The position numbers and the translations under genes were made by a program. Under the pieces are notes generated by a model. That model saw nothing but the letters and a program-made list of their open reading frames with translations. It was not told the origin of the DNA and did not search any database. A stretch of DNA of 64,000 nucleotides from Oceanobacillus sp. Castelsardo (lineage in GTDB: Bacteria; Bacillota; Bacilli; Bacillales; Amphibacillaceae). The DNA is taken from assembly GCF_001659985.1 (NCBI RefSeq), contig NZ_LYCS01000002.1, positions 469,849 to 533,848 on the forward strand, in the 5' to 3' direction. Below, piece after piece: positions 52,254-61,683 of the stretch; position 1 is the stretch's first letter; every line of letters starts with the position of its first letter.

Positions 52254-53039
52254 TTAATCTTCTAACAAATCCACATCAAACCATTTCATAGATATCTCGG
52301 AAAATGTCCCATCCTCTATAAGCTCTTCTATCGTTTGATTAATTTCTAAAATCAATGCATCATTTTCCTCCGTTTTTTGAAATGGTAAAGCAACTGGTTG
52401 ATCCCCGAATGGCTCTCCTACAATTTGAAGCGGAATGTCTTTTTGACTAATTTGCGCCAGCAATTGTTCTCTTCCGTAGATAAATCCATCTACCTTTCCT
52501 GATGTAACATCTGTCAAAACAACATCATTCGATTCATAAATAATAAGTTCGTAATTTTCTTCTGGATAATTTTCTTTTAACACATTTTCAAAGTTTGTTC
52601 CCATAATACTTGCCAATTGCTTCCCCTTTAAATCATCTAATGACTGAATCTTAGGGTTATCTTTCGCTGTAGCAACGACTGCTTTCGAGTTATAATAAGG
52701 ATCTGTGAAATGATACTCTTCTGCTCTTTCTTTTGTTGCGGCAAAGTTAATGGCCGTATCCACTTTTCCAGATTGCAGGTTAGCTAAAACTCCATTCCAA
52801 TCCGTTAACACCCATTCCACTTCATAGCCCATTTTTTCAAAAATAGCATAGAAAACATCCACAATAAAACCCTTAATCTCTTCATCTTCCTTAAAAGTAT
52901 GTGGAAAACCATCAGGTACTGCCCCTACCTTAATGACTTTATCCTCAGATGCACTGCCGGATTCTTCGGTACTAGCACTTTCTCCACATCCCGTTACCAA
53001 AAACAGAAATAATGCCGAAAAGAATATCAATTTTTTCAT
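52254..53039 (-). CDS. Amino-acid ABC transporter substrate-binding lipoprotein (TcyJ-like)
   Basis: 261 residues with lipobox LVTGC and the same family-3 domain as its neighbour (GFIVDVFYAIFEKMGYEVEW; YHFTDPYYNSK). The C-terminus ends SEISMKWFDVDLLED. Two binding proteins for one permease suggest different ligand ranges. Located between the permease and the second binding protein gene. Confidence 0.9.
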   Translation of the reverse strand: MKKLIFFSALFLFLVTGCGESASTEESGSASEDKVIKVGAVPDGFPHTFKEDEEIKGFIVDVFYAIFEKMGYEVEWVLTDWNGVLANLQSGKVDTAINFAATKERAEEYHFTDPYYNSKAVVATAKDNPKIQSLDDLKGKQLASIMGTNFENVLKENYPEENYELIIYESNDVVLTDVTSGKVDGFIYGREQLLAQISQKDIPLQIVGEPFGDQPVALPFQKTEENDALILEINQTIEELIEDGTFSEISMKWFDVDLLED

Positions 53040-53073
53040 TTATTTATCCCCTTTGAATCATGAATGAATGACA

Positions 53074-53745
53074 TTATACTTGATACGGTTTACTAATTCG
53101 CTGTTCATACCATCCCTGCAACTGACTGTATAAGAAGGTAATGATCCAATAGATAAGTCCCACCGCCAAATATGCTTCAAAAAACCTCAAGTTCGCCGAT
53201 GCAAGCAATTTCCCTTGTGCTAATAATTCTGTAACCCCAATCGTAAAGGCTAAGGATGAATTTTTAATGAGACCAATGAACATATTTCCTGTAGCTGGTA
53301 ACGCATTTCGGACGGCCTGTGGTAAAATGATTCCCCTCATCGCTTGGGCATAACTCATCCCTACTGATGTGGCAGCTTCTGCCTGCCCCCTATCTACAGA
53401 CTCTAACCCAGCCCGGAAAATCTCAGCTAAATATGCTGATGTATTTAAACTAAAAGCAGCAATCGCCGCAGCTCCAGCCCCCAATTCATTAAAAATCGGG
53501 AATATCTGTGGAAGTCCAAAATAAATCATTAATAGCTGAACAAGGATGGGCGTCCCTCTGAAAAAGGATATATATATTTTTGCTAAATGCAAAACAACTG
53601 GCACTTTATTTACGAGGATGATAGAAAGAATAACACCAATAATAACCGCAATCATCATAGAAATAATCGTTATATATAATGTGATTGGCAAATATTTAAG
53701 TAACTCTGGAATAATTTCAATTACATAACCGAGATCAATATTCAA
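53074..53745 (-). CDS. Amino-acid ABC transporter permease (TcyL-like)
   Basis: 223 residues, about five membrane segments, with the EAA-type loop ESVDRGQAEAATSVGMSYAQ and SFFRGTPILVQLLMIYFGLP. TTG at 53745 lies eight bases after AAGGAGG; upstream in-frame ATG/GTG codons are inside that site. B. subtilis has two permeases (TcyL, TcyM) at this locus; only one is present here, so it would act as a homodimer. Confidence 0.9.
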   Translation of the reverse strand: MNIDLGYVIEIIPELLKYLPITLYITIISMMIAVIIGVILSIILVNKVPVVLHLAKIYISFFRGTPILVQLLMIYFGLPQIFPIFNELGAGAAAIAAFSLNTSAYLAEIFRAGLESVDRGQAEAATSVGMSYAQAMRGIILPQAVRNALPATGNMFIGLIKNSSLAFTIGVTELLAQGKLLASANLRFFEAYLAVGLIYWIITFLYSQLQGWYEQRISKPYQV

Positions 53746-53772
53746 TAGAAACACCTCCTTCATCCATTACAA

Positions 53773-54771
53773 CTATTCAACACTTTGCAAACTCAAATGA
53801 CCTAACAACTCAAATGACTTCAAACGTTTTTCTTCATTTAAAATTGGCGTATGCAAGATGAACTCATCAATCTGATAAGCATCCGCTAACCAATCTAACT
53901 CTTCTTTTACAAACGTAGGGGTTCCAGCAATCATTTCCACTTCTCGTTCTGTTACTTCAAACGGCTCATCTGTTTGTTTCCGGAATTCTTCAACTTGCTC
54001 AGGCGATTGCACAGAAACGGAACGACCACTGCTAAGCGTAATTTTAAATATCTTATAATTGCGAGCCTCTTCCTCTGCCTCATCCTGTGAAGCCGCGGCA
54101 AATGTAGCGACAGAAACGATAAACTTCCCTTTAGGATGAATATCACGATAAACTTTAACAGCTTCATCTAAGATAGAGTCGCTTCCATTCAAAAATCTTG
54201 CAAACACAAAATTCATACCTAATTCCGCTGCAAGTTTCGCACTGTTTGTACTGGCACCTAAAAGAAAGGTAGGCAATACTTCTTTTGGTCTTGGTAATGC
54301 TTTTACGCCAAATAACGGATGGGTTTCATCTAACGAATTATGGACCAATTTCTGTAACGTAAGTAATCTTTCGTCAAAATCAATGTCACTCCCAGTAGCT
54401 CCGTAACGTAATGCTTTCGTGGATAGTGAAAATCCACCTGGCGCTTTTCCTAACCCAAGCTCTACTCTCCCTGGTTCGAGTGTTGCTAAAAGGTGGAAGT
54501 TTTCAACAACTTTATATGGACTATAATGTTGCAGCATGACACCGCCTGAACCAAGTTTGATAGATGACGTTTTGGCTAGTAAATGTGAAATCAACACTTC
54601 AGGTGAAACTCCCGCTACATCGTCAGATTGATGATGTTCCGAAACCCAGAAACGATGATATCCCCATTTCTCTGCATGTTGTGCAAGATTAATTGAACTT
54701 TGTAAAGCATCCACAGCTGACTTCCCCGGAAAAATTGGACTTTGATCAAGTATGCCTAATTTGTAATCCAT
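53773..54771 (-). CDS. cmoO: LLM-class flavin monooxygenase, CmoO/YtmO type
   Basis: 332 residues, single-component luciferase-like: LGILDQSPIFPGKSAVDALQ, FWVSEHHQSDDVAGVSPEVL, GSGGVMLQHYSPYKVVENF, ELGLGKAPGG. This is the MsnO8 subgroup including YtmO. CmoO is reported to oxygenate the sulfur of N-acetyl alkylcysteines before CmoJ acts. Encoded between ATPase and permease. Confidence 0.85.
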   Translation of the reverse strand: MDYKLGILDQSPIFPGKSAVDALQSSINLAQHAEKWGYHRFWVSEHHQSDDVAGVSPEVLISHLLAKTSSIKLGSGGVMLQHYSPYKVVENFHLLATLEPGRVELGLGKAPGGFSLSTKALRYGATGSDIDFDERLLTLQKLVHNSLDETHPLFGVKALPRPKEVLPTFLLGASTNSAKLAAELGMNFVFARFLNGSDSILDEAVKVYRDIHPKGKFIVSVATFAAASQDEAEEEARNYKIFKITLSSGRSVSVQSPEQVEEFRKQTDEPFEVTEREVEMIAGTPTFVKEELDWLADAYQIDEFILHTPILNEEKRLKSFELLGHLSLQSVE

Positions 54772-54800
54772 TTCTATTTCCCCTCTTTTCCTCTAAAAAA

Positions 54801-55589
54801 TCACATAAGCATTGCCTTAGTATTTTCCCCATAAAATTCATGATGAACTTCCGTTTGTCTATGAAAATCCTTTAAAAATTGCTTCGTTCGTTCCATTGTT
54901 GGATGATCAAATATTTCCTTTGGCGTCCCCTGTTCCACAATCACTCCATCTGCCATAAAAATGACCTTATCCGCTATTTCACGAGCAAAGTTCATTTCAT
55001 GCGTAACAATAATCATTGTCTTTTGTTTGTTGGCAATTCCTGAAATGACCCGAAGTACTTCTCCCACCCATTCCGGATCAAGAGAAGAAGTCGGTTCATC
55101 GAAGAGAATGGCATACGGGTTCACAGCAAGTGCTCTTGCTATCCCAACCCTTTGTTGCTGTCCACCAGATAAGGAAATCGGATATTGATTTTCCTTTTCT
55201 AATATTCCGACTTGCTTTAGTAAATCCCTTCCCATTTGTTTAGCATCATCTTTCTTCATCTTTTTTGCTACAACTAAAGGATGGGTCACATTCTCTAATG
55301 CCGTTTTATTTTTAAATAGATTGTAATGCTGAAAAACCATAGATGTTTGCATTCGTAGTTTGCTGACTGCTGCTCGATTTGCCTGCTTTACATCTACCGC
55401 AACATCACCTATTTCAATTTTTCCACCATCAGCCTTTTCTAAAAAATTTAAACAACGTAAAAGTGTAGATTTCCCAGAACCAGAGGGCCCTATAATGACG
55501 ACCACTTCTCCTTTGTTTACATTAAAACTAATGTCCTTCAATACGACGTTATCCTTAAAACTCTTCCGTATATTTGATACTTTTATCAT
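54801..55589 (-). CDS. tcyN: Amino-acid ABC transporter ATP-binding protein (TcyN-like)
   Basis: 262 residues. Walker A GPSGSGKST, Q-loop MVFQHYNLF, signature LSGGQQQRVGIARAL, Walker B AILFDEPTSSLD, H-loop VTHEM. ATG at 55589 after GGTGG; longer in-frame starts lack a site. First gene of the cmo/tcy operon, behind the promoter at 55668-55696. Confidence 0.93.
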   Translation of the reverse strand: MIKVSNIRKSFKDNVVLKDISFNVNKGEVVVIIGPSGSGKSTLLRCLNFLEKADGGKIEIGDVAVDVKQANRAAVSKLRMQTSMVFQHYNLFKNKTALENVTHPLVVAKKMKKDDAKQMGRDLLKQVGILEKENQYPISLSGGQQQRVGIARALAVNPYAILFDEPTSSLDPEWVGEVLRVISGIANKQKTMIIVTHEMNFAREIADKVIFMADGVIVEQGTPKEIFDHPTMERTKQFLKDFHRQTEVHHEFYGENTKAMLM

Positions 55590-55667
55590 AGACATCCACC
55601 TTTTTATTGTTGTGAATTCTTTCATGAGTATACCAACCGATTTACTTGGTTTTATAAGTTGAATATT

Positions 55668-55745
55668 AGTATAGCATTCTTTTAAACTGCCAACAATAGG
55701 CTGAGTTATAGATATTTATCCCTTTACTTATAGAAAAGTTCTATA
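55668..55745 (-). promoter_or_regulatory. Promoter and LysR-type palindrome of the cmo/tcy operon
   Basis: Minus-strand TTGTTG (55691-55696) and TATACT (55668-55673) with a 17-bp spacer. About 33 bp upstream is a 17-bp palindrome, TATAGAA-N3-TTCTATA (55729-55745), well placed for an activating LysR protein such as the one encoded just upstream. Confidence 0.65.
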
Positions 55746-55754
55746 TAGGTTAGT

Positions 55755-56645
55755 CTAATCATTAAATACCATTTCCCCTTGAGCCTTTGATAGTTGGAAT
55801 AGTTCATCATAATATACCGGCTTTTCCTGACGATAAAAAATCATTTGCGTTTTCAAACATACATTAGATACAACTGGTAAATTAATCATTACTAGTTTTC
55901 CAGATACAACTTCTTTACGAACACAAATCTCCGGTAAAAAACCTACTCCAGCATGATTTAAAATTAACCCTTTTGCCGTTTCTAAACTATCCACTTCATA
56001 AGCAATGTTTGGCTTGTGATGAAGGTTTTTAAATAAGTTTGTAATCATCGTCCAATCTAGTGAACCACATTCATAAAATACAATTGGCTGTTCCGCCAGT
56101 TCATCTACATGTATACTTTCCATTTGAGCAAATGGGTGCGTCGGTTGAACAAATAAGCAAATCGGGCTTTCAAGTACCTTTGTTTTATGGATGGAAATAT
56201 GCGAGCTGGAGCGAACAAAACCAATATCTACCTCACAATTTAATACTTTATTTTCTATTACCTCGGTCGTACCTGTAATCAATTTAATCTGTACATTTGG
56301 GTGTTGTTGTTTAAATTTCGGTAACACATGAGGTATTAAATAATTCGCAATAAGCCCTGTACAGCCAATCACTAATTGATCCGTGGTCGCATTATCCTTT
56401 AATCGTTTTTTTCCATTTTTATAGGATTGAATAATCAACTCTGCATATGGTAAAAATTCCTTACCTTCATTCGTTAATATAAGTCTTTTACCAACCCGTT
56501 CAAAAAGTTTCACGTCCAACTCCCGCTCCAACGATTGAATACGTGAAGAAACAGATGGCTGAGACAGAAATAATGTCTTCGCAGCCTTATTTACACTCCC
56601 AAAATGATTGACAAAAACAAAAGCCTCTAGGTTTTGAATATTCAT
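55755..56645 (-). CDS. LysR-family transcriptional regulator (YtlI/CysL-like)
   Basis: 296 residues. Helix-turn-helix HFGSVNKAAKTLFLSQPSVS, then SRIQSLERELDVKLFERVGK, and a LysR effector domain. Position upstream of a ytm-type operon points to the equivalent of B. subtilis YtlI, which activates that operon under sulfur limitation. Unlike ytlI it is on the same strand as the operon, not divergent. GGGGGGAG precedes the ATG. Confidence 0.9.
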   Translation of the reverse strand: MNIQNLEAFVFVNHFGSVNKAAKTLFLSQPSVSSRIQSLERELDVKLFERVGKRLILTNEGKEFLPYAELIIQSYKNGKKRLKDNATTDQLVIGCTGLIANYLIPHVLPKFKQQHPNVQIKLITGTTEVIENKVLNCEVDIGFVRSSSHISIHKTKVLESPICLFVQPTHPFAQMESIHVDELAEQPIVFYECGSLDWTMITNLFKNLHHKPNIAYEVDSLETAKGLILNHAGVGFLPEICVRKEVVSGKLVMINLPVVSNVCLKTQMIFYRQEKPVYYDELFQLSKAQGEMVFND

Positions 56646-56744
56646 CTAAATTCTCCCCCCGTGAATAAATAATATTAATTATATCAATTTACTATGGTTA
56701 ATTCTCGTGTTAAGTTTCTTGAGGCACTTGGAACTCGAAGACAA

Positions 56745-56790
56745 CAAAAAGCTCTACTCCCTTATTCACTAAGAGGTAGAGCTACTTTTT
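56745..56790 (-). terminator. Terminator after the NCS1 permease gene
   Basis: GCTCTAC (56751-56757) pairs with GTAGAGC (56776-56782), extended by AAAA/TTTT, with TTTTTGTT on the minus strand. Confidence 0.75.
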
Positions 56791-56798
56791 AATCCACT

Positions 56799-58223
56799 TC
56801 ATGTTGAGTACTTTTCTTTTCTTTCCGTTAATGATACGATGCCATACATTACAGCTGTTAGCAAAATTGTAGGATAGACCGCACCAATATAATCCGTAAA
56901 TAAAGGCAATTTCATGATGGAAAGATAAAAAATGACTCCCACGACCCACACTAGAATTGCTTTTAAGTTTACCCCTTTATAATACCAATATAGTCCGCCT
57001 TCTTTTTCTAAACTTGCCACATCATATTGGCGTTTTCGAATGAAGAAATAATCAGCCACTAGAATCCCCAACAAGGCACTTAGCGCCATCCCAACAAAAT
57101 TTAGAAATCCCATGAACGTATCCAGGAAACTATTCATATAAAGAGGTACAAGCATAAGAATTCCTGATAAAATTGTGACAGCCCAAATCGAATGCAATGG
57201 TTGAATTTTCTTAGTCATATTTGTAATGGAAATACCTGCTGCAGTTAGATTAACCACGTTTGTTGTAACACTTGCAACAATAATGAGCAACAACGCAATC
57301 CAACCAAGCCCCATTCCACTGACAAGGGAGCTTGGGTCAGCGTTATCTGGATTGAATTCTCCAGTGGACAACACCATGCCAATCGTTGCGACCACACCAA
57401 CAAAAATAAACCACACAAGAGAAGAGGTTGCACCTAATAACGGTGCGACTGTTGCTGCTTTTGGAGTTCGCGTATACCTTGTAAATTCCGCAATTCCGAG
57501 TACCCATGCTAAACTAAATGCAGCCATTGTATCAACAGCGATACCAATTGGCATCGCATTTTCAGGGGAAGGTCTCCAGCTTATCACATCCGAAAACGAA
57601 TGCTCCTGAAAAACAATAATCGTAACGAGAATACCTAAAGCAAGGACAACGACAAAGCCAATTCTCTCGGCAATTTTAACCGATTTCCTTCCAAGAGAAA
57701 CCGCAAGAAGATTCAATACAGTCATTATAAAGATTCCTAGAATCATAGATTTGGCGCCGCCAGATTCCCCGTAAGTAGGCCAGCCAAAAAGATCATGTAA
57801 AATAAAACTCATCGAGATAACAGCAATAAATGTATTTACAACTGTCCAACCAGCAAACACCAATGTATTCAAAATGGTCGGTAATCCGCTTCCCTTAATA
57901 CCAAATGCTGGGCGAGTCAGTGCCATTGTTGAAACACCAATTTTATAACCCATATACCCAATTAATGCTAAAATTACATAGGCAATTGGATTAGCAATTA
58001 GTCCTACAAGAATGGCACCGCCAAATGCCGCTCCAGCAACAGATCCACCAAGATACCAGGAGGCATTATTCGTGTTCGCACCAACCCAAAGAAATACCAT
58101 ATCCCAAAACCCCATATTTCTCTGTCCACGAGGAACACTTTCTGTGGCATAATACTCTACAGATTCCTCATCTAACTTTATCTCTTTTTTATTATATAAC
58201 TGCTTATCCTCATTAGCTTCCAC
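56799..58223 (-). CDS. NCS1-family purine/cytosine-type permease
   Basis: 474 residues, 12 membrane segments. Family landmarks: ESVPRGQRNMG before segment 1, FLWVGANTNNASWYLGG, LTRPAFGIKGSGLP, and TNVVNLTAAGISI. NCS1 members import cytosine, allantoin, hydantoins or related compounds with H+ or Na+. GTG start at 58223 with a weak ribosome binding site; the start is uncertain. A remnant of an amidohydrolase-like gene lies just upstream. Confidence 0.88.
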   Translation of the reverse strand: MEANEDKQLYNKKEIKLDEESVEYYATESVPRGQRNMGFWDMVFLWVGANTNNASWYLGGSVAGAAFGGAILVGLIANPIAYVILALIGYMGYKIGVSTMALTRPAFGIKGSGLPTILNTLVFAGWTVVNTFIAVISMSFILHDLFGWPTYGESGGAKSMILGIFIMTVLNLLAVSLGRKSVKIAERIGFVVVLALGILVTIIVFQEHSFSDVISWRPSPENAMPIGIAVDTMAAFSLAWVLGIAEFTRYTRTPKAATVAPLLGATSSLVWFIFVGVVATIGMVLSTGEFNPDNADPSSLVSGMGLGWIALLLIIVASVTTNVVNLTAAGISITNMTKKIQPLHSIWAVTILSGILMLVPLYMNSFLDTFMGFLNFVGMALSALLGILVADYFFIRKRQYDVASLEKEGGLYWYYKGVNLKAILVWVVGVIFYLSIMKLPLFTDYIGAVYPTILLTAVMYGIVSLTERKEKYST

Positions 58224-58243
58224 GCCTTCACTTCTCTTTCATT

Positions 58244-58316
58244 TTAGTATTTTAATTTCAGGAATAAATGGTGATTATCTGGTTCATTGGACTTCCGAAC
58301 ATGGTAAGATTTCTCA
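58244..58316 (-). pseudogene. Remnant of an isochorismatase-family gene (C-terminus)
   Basis: The plus-strand stretch from 58260 (AGGAATAAATGGTGATT, then ATCTGGTTCATT) matches 48289-48330 (AGGAGTAAATGGTAATT, then CATCTGGTTCATC), which encodes the C-terminus ETDEPDELPFTP of the intact hydrolase; one base is missing. Translated fragment: EKSYHVRKSNEPDNHHLFLK. The rest of the gene is gone. Confidence 0.4.
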
Positions 58317-58588
58317 ACGATAATGAGTTCCAAGATTCAGATAAAGCTTAAAATAAAATTCTATCCTATAAGTATATTCCCTTTTTCCATCCTCTTTAAA
58401 CCTTAAAAATATAATGAATTATTTCAAATGTGACGATTGTAAAAATTTATACTTAGATTAACAGTGCGGTTTAGTTGCTGAAATTCAGGATATATAGAGA
58501 GAATTTTTAATAGACTATAATAATTAAGTAAGAATAAGTATTACCTTTTTAATCAGGACATTCAATTATTACCTGAAAGGAGTTACTC
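58317..58588 (+). other. Upstream region of the acyltransferase-type gene
   Basis: A/T-rich sequence without a gene. It should hold the promoter for 58589-59887, but I see no clear consensus -35/-10 pair. Confidence 0.4.
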
Positions 58589-59887
58589 ATGAATATTGTG
58601 AATAAAGATGTTGTAATCGATATACAACCCAAAAACTCTTCTATTGTTGAGAGCTTGTCTATGAAAATATATACAAATAATCCTTCAATGAAATATAGAA
58701 TTGTAACAACAACCAAAGATGACCAAAATAAATTATTCAGTTCATCTGCTACGTTTATTACAGATGAACATGGTGTAATTGATTTGGCGAGTCAATCTCC
58801 AGTTGAAGGAGATTATAACGGAGTTGATCCCATTGGGTTGATGTGGTCGATGAAATGTAAAAATAAGAAAGAGGGTATGTATGTTAAACACACGTCCAAA
58901 CCAGTAGAGGTTGAATTTCAAATGTATAAGGGTGAACAATTCATTACTTCTAAATCCATGACGCGTACGTTTTATTCAGAGGATGTTGAAAAAGAAGTCA
59001 TAGAGGAAAACTCTATTGTTGGTACTGTTTATTACCCTAAAAGGGCCGGACATTACCCTGCCATCCTAATTGTGGGAGGATCTGATGCTTCAGTGCATGA
59101 ATCAGCAGCAGCAATGTTGGCTTCTAAAGGCTATGTCGTTTTAGCTCTTGCTTACTTTGGAAGAACAGGATTACCTAAAGGGATTGAAAACATTCCACTT
59201 GAGTATGTCGATCGATCAATTCAATACTTAATAAGCAGGTCAATGGTTGATAAGAATAAGGTTGGAATTATCGGACATTCTCGTGGTTCAGAATTGGCAT
59301 TGCTCTATGCTCTTCATTTTCAAAAAGTGAAAGCCGTGATTGCGGTTGCACCAAGTGCTGTGGTATTTCCTGGTGTGGTTAATTATCAACCCGTTATGAA
59401 ACCAGCTTGGACAGTGCAAGGTTCACCAATAGCTTATTTTAAAGCAAAACGAACAGTTGGAGATACATGTTCTTTCTTTTATCACTGGATCTTTAGAAAG
59501 CCGTATTCTGGTTTGCAGCCAATTAAACGAAACTTACAAGATGAAAAGCAATTTGAAGCAAATGCGATACCTGTACAAGACATTCAAGCCCCGATGATGT
59601 TTTTTGCTGGAACCGATGATCATATTCAACCAGCTGCTTTTTTCACGAAAAGAATGGAAGAACAGTTGCAACATCATCCTTTTAAACAACGAAACAGGTT
59701 TATTTATCATGAGAATGCTGGACATTTTTCTGCATTCCCGAGTGCGTTGCCTAACCTTCCTCAAACAACGGGAGATACCAACTATAACATGACGATGGTT
59801 TTTGGAGGAACAAAAAAAGTTAATGCTAAAACAGCTCAAGATTCTTGGGAACAGACATTAGATTTTTTAAAGGAAAATTTAAAGTAA
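58589..59887 (+). CDS. Acyl-CoA thioesterase / BAAT-family alpha/beta hydrolase
   Basis: 432 residues in two parts: an N-terminal Bile_Hydr_Trans-like beta domain (about 1-135) and a BAAT C-terminal alpha/beta hydrolase. The nucleophile is Ser in IIGHSRGSELALL, the acid Asp in AGTDDHIQP and the His in NAGHFSAFP. Relatives hydrolyse or transfer acyl groups from CoA thioesters. AAAGGAG precedes the ATG. The serine hydrolase gene follows 75 bp later. Confidence 0.88.
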   Translation: MNIVNKDVVIDIQPKNSSIVESLSMKIYTNNPSMKYRIVTTTKDDQNKLFSSSATFITDEHGVIDLASQSPVEGDYNGVDPIGLMWSMKCKNKKEGMYVKHTSKPVEVEFQMYKGEQFITSKSMTRTFYSEDVEKEVIEENSIVGTVYYPKRAGHYPAILIVGGSDASVHESAAAMLASKGYVVLALAYFGRTGLPKGIENIPLEYVDRSIQYLISRSMVDKNKVGIIGHSRGSELALLYALHFQKVKAVIAVAPSAVVFPGVVNYQPVMKPAWTVQGSPIAYFKAKRTVGDTCSFFYHWIFRKPYSGLQPIKRNLQDEKQFEANAIPVQDIQAPMMFFAGTDDHIQPAAFFTKRMEEQLQHHPFKQRNRFIYHENAGHFSAFPSALPNLPQTTGDTNYNMTMVFGGTKKVNAKTAQDSWEQTLDFLKENLK

Positions 59888-59962
59888 GGGTTGTATTTAA
59901 AAGTATGTATTTTTTATTATTCTTATTGTGCTAACTGGTGGAAGGGGATATCTGGAAAACAA

Positions 59963-60997
59963 ATGGGGACAAAAAAAATTGAGAAAATTTTTAATCGAGC
60001 TATAAAATCAAAGCAAGTACATGAGTGCATTCTATTTGTAGAAAACATGAATGGAGATTTTTCATATAAAAATGAGTATAGGGGCAAGAATATAGACGTA
60101 CCGTTACTTATGGCAAGCATCACAAAATTGTTTACAACTGCTTGTATTTTAATATTGCGGGAACAAGGTAAGCTGTCACTAGATGATGAGGTAAAAGAAT
60201 ATTTCGATAGCAGCACACTCAGTGGACTTCATATTTACAATGGGCAGAAATATTCTTCAAAATTAACAATCTCTAGTTTATTGTTTCAAACAAGCGGACT
60301 GCCGGATGCCTTTGAAGAAGGTAAAAATAACCTTAAAAAACGTGTTCTTCGTAAAGATATGCACTTCAACTTTGATGAGATGATAACACTGACCAAAGAG
60401 TTGGAATCGCACTTTCCACCTGAAACAATGAAAAGAGCCCATTATGCAGATATTAACTTTGATATGCTGGGAGAGATAATCGAAACCATTACTAATTCCC
60501 CATTAGAAGATGTATATAAGACTTTCATTTTCCAACCTTTGGGGCTTGAGAAAACATATTTACCTAAAAGTGAGCATGACATTGTTCCAAGTATTTATTA
60601 TAAAGAAACCGCCATTTCCCGCCCGAAGTTCATCAAAAGTTGTCGTGCTAGTGGTGGCGGTATTAGCACAGCTCGTGAATTGATGATATTTATTAAAGCC
60701 TTCTTTGGTGGGAAATTGTTTAAAAAGGATGTTTTTCATCAACTAGAAAAATATAATAGGTTACAAACTTCCATGTATCCCATTCAGTATGGCGGTGGCT
60801 ACATGCGATTACCATTAAATGGTCTTGCAACACTTTATATGGGCAAAGGAGGGCTACTTGGACATTCGGGCTCAACGGGTTCATTTGCATTTTATTTTCC
60901 TGAAAAAGATTTGTTTTTAGTAGGGGATGTAAATCAGTTGGCGAATCCAGCATTACCAATACGACTTGCGTTGCGGATTGCTATATCAATCAAATGA
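59963..60997 (+). CDS. Serine hydrolase of the beta-lactamase/penicillin-binding fold (class C-like)
   Basis: 344 residues. Catalytic Ser-x-x-Lys as SITK (after LLMA), Tyr-x-Asn as YADIN, and HSGSTG in place of the KTG triad, the usual pattern of esterase-like class C homologues. No signal peptide is seen, so it may be cytosolic. The start at 59963 was chosen because homology begins there; the frame is open to 59891. Substrate unknown; possibly co-expressed with the upstream hydrolase. Confidence 0.85.
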   Translation: MGTKKIEKIFNRAIKSKQVHECILFVENMNGDFSYKNEYRGKNIDVPLLMASITKLFTTACILILREQGKLSLDDEVKEYFDSSTLSGLHIYNGQKYSSKLTISSLLFQTSGLPDAFEEGKNNLKKRVLRKDMHFNFDEMITLTKELESHFPPETMKRAHYADINFDMLGEIIETITNSPLEDVYKTFIFQPLGLEKTYLPKSEHDIVPSIYYKETAISRPKFIKSCRASGGGISTARELMIFIKAFFGGKLFKKDVFHQLEKYNRLQTSMYPIQYGGGYMRLPLNGLATLYMGKGGLLGHSGSTGSFAFYFPEKDLFLVGDVNQLANPALPIRLALRIAISIK

Positions 60998-61030
60998 TAT
61001 CATAGTTAAAATACTATTATGAATGAAATA

Positions 61031-61077
61031 AAGCCTAATTTCTCAATTTTAGGTCTGAGAAATTAGGCTTTTATATT
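61031..61077. terminator. Strong bidirectional terminator
   Basis: A 15-bp stem, AAGCCTAATTTCTCA (61031-61045) with 61056-61070, has T-rich tails on both strands. It can end the serine hydrolase transcript and any readthrough from the tRNA cluster. Confidence 0.85.
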
Positions 61078-61255
61078 AGAATTACTTTAACGTTATAGAT
61101 TCGATTTCCTAATGATACCTATGTGAAACTAGCTTGCTTTTAAGTTGAACATACAGGTTATCATGGGAGGGTGGCAATACCTAGAAGCATTAAGGATATA
61201 AGCATTTGAACCCTCTCGCTTCTTAGCGTCTTAAATACTTCTTTGAATATAAAAA

Positions 61256-61330
61256 TGGCTCCACAGGTAGGATTCGAACCTACGACCGATCGGTTAACAG
61301 CCGATTGCTCTACCACTGAGCTACTGTGGA
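61256..61330 (-). tRNA. tRNA-Asn (GTT)
   Basis: Cloverleaf with anticodon GTT and encoded CCA. Last tRNA of the operon in transcription order. Closely related to the decayed copy at 63536-63621. Confidence 0.97.
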
Positions 61331-61340
61331 ATAATCAATA

Positions 61341-61414
61341 CGCGCCCTAGAGGATTCGAACCTCTGACCCACAGCTTAGAAGGCTGTTGCTCTATCCTGC
61401 TGAGCTAAGGGCGC
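61341..61414 (-). tRNA. tRNA-Arg (TCT)
   Basis: 74 nt, acceptor GCGCCCT/AGGGCGC, anticodon TCT. CCA is not encoded. Confidence 0.97.
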
Positions 61415-61484
61415 AAAATGAAATTATATAATAACATACATTATTGTATGGAATATGAACCAACAAAGAAGAAATTTATAGGAA

Positions 61485-61558
<74 letters not shown>

Positions 61559-61568
61559 ATTTTAATAA

Positions 61569-61642
61569 TGGAGCGGGTGATGGGAATCGAACCCACGACA
61601 TCAGCTTGGAAGGCTGAGGTTATACCATTTAACTACACCCGC
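61569..61642 (-). tRNA. tRNA-Gly (TCC)
   Basis: 74 nt, anticodon TCC, CCA encoded. Its first 31 nt are duplicated at 61766-61796, fused to repeat element A. Confidence 0.97.
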
Positions 61643-61683
61643 ATTTATAATATAATTCTTACTCTAATTTTATTCCCGACCAT

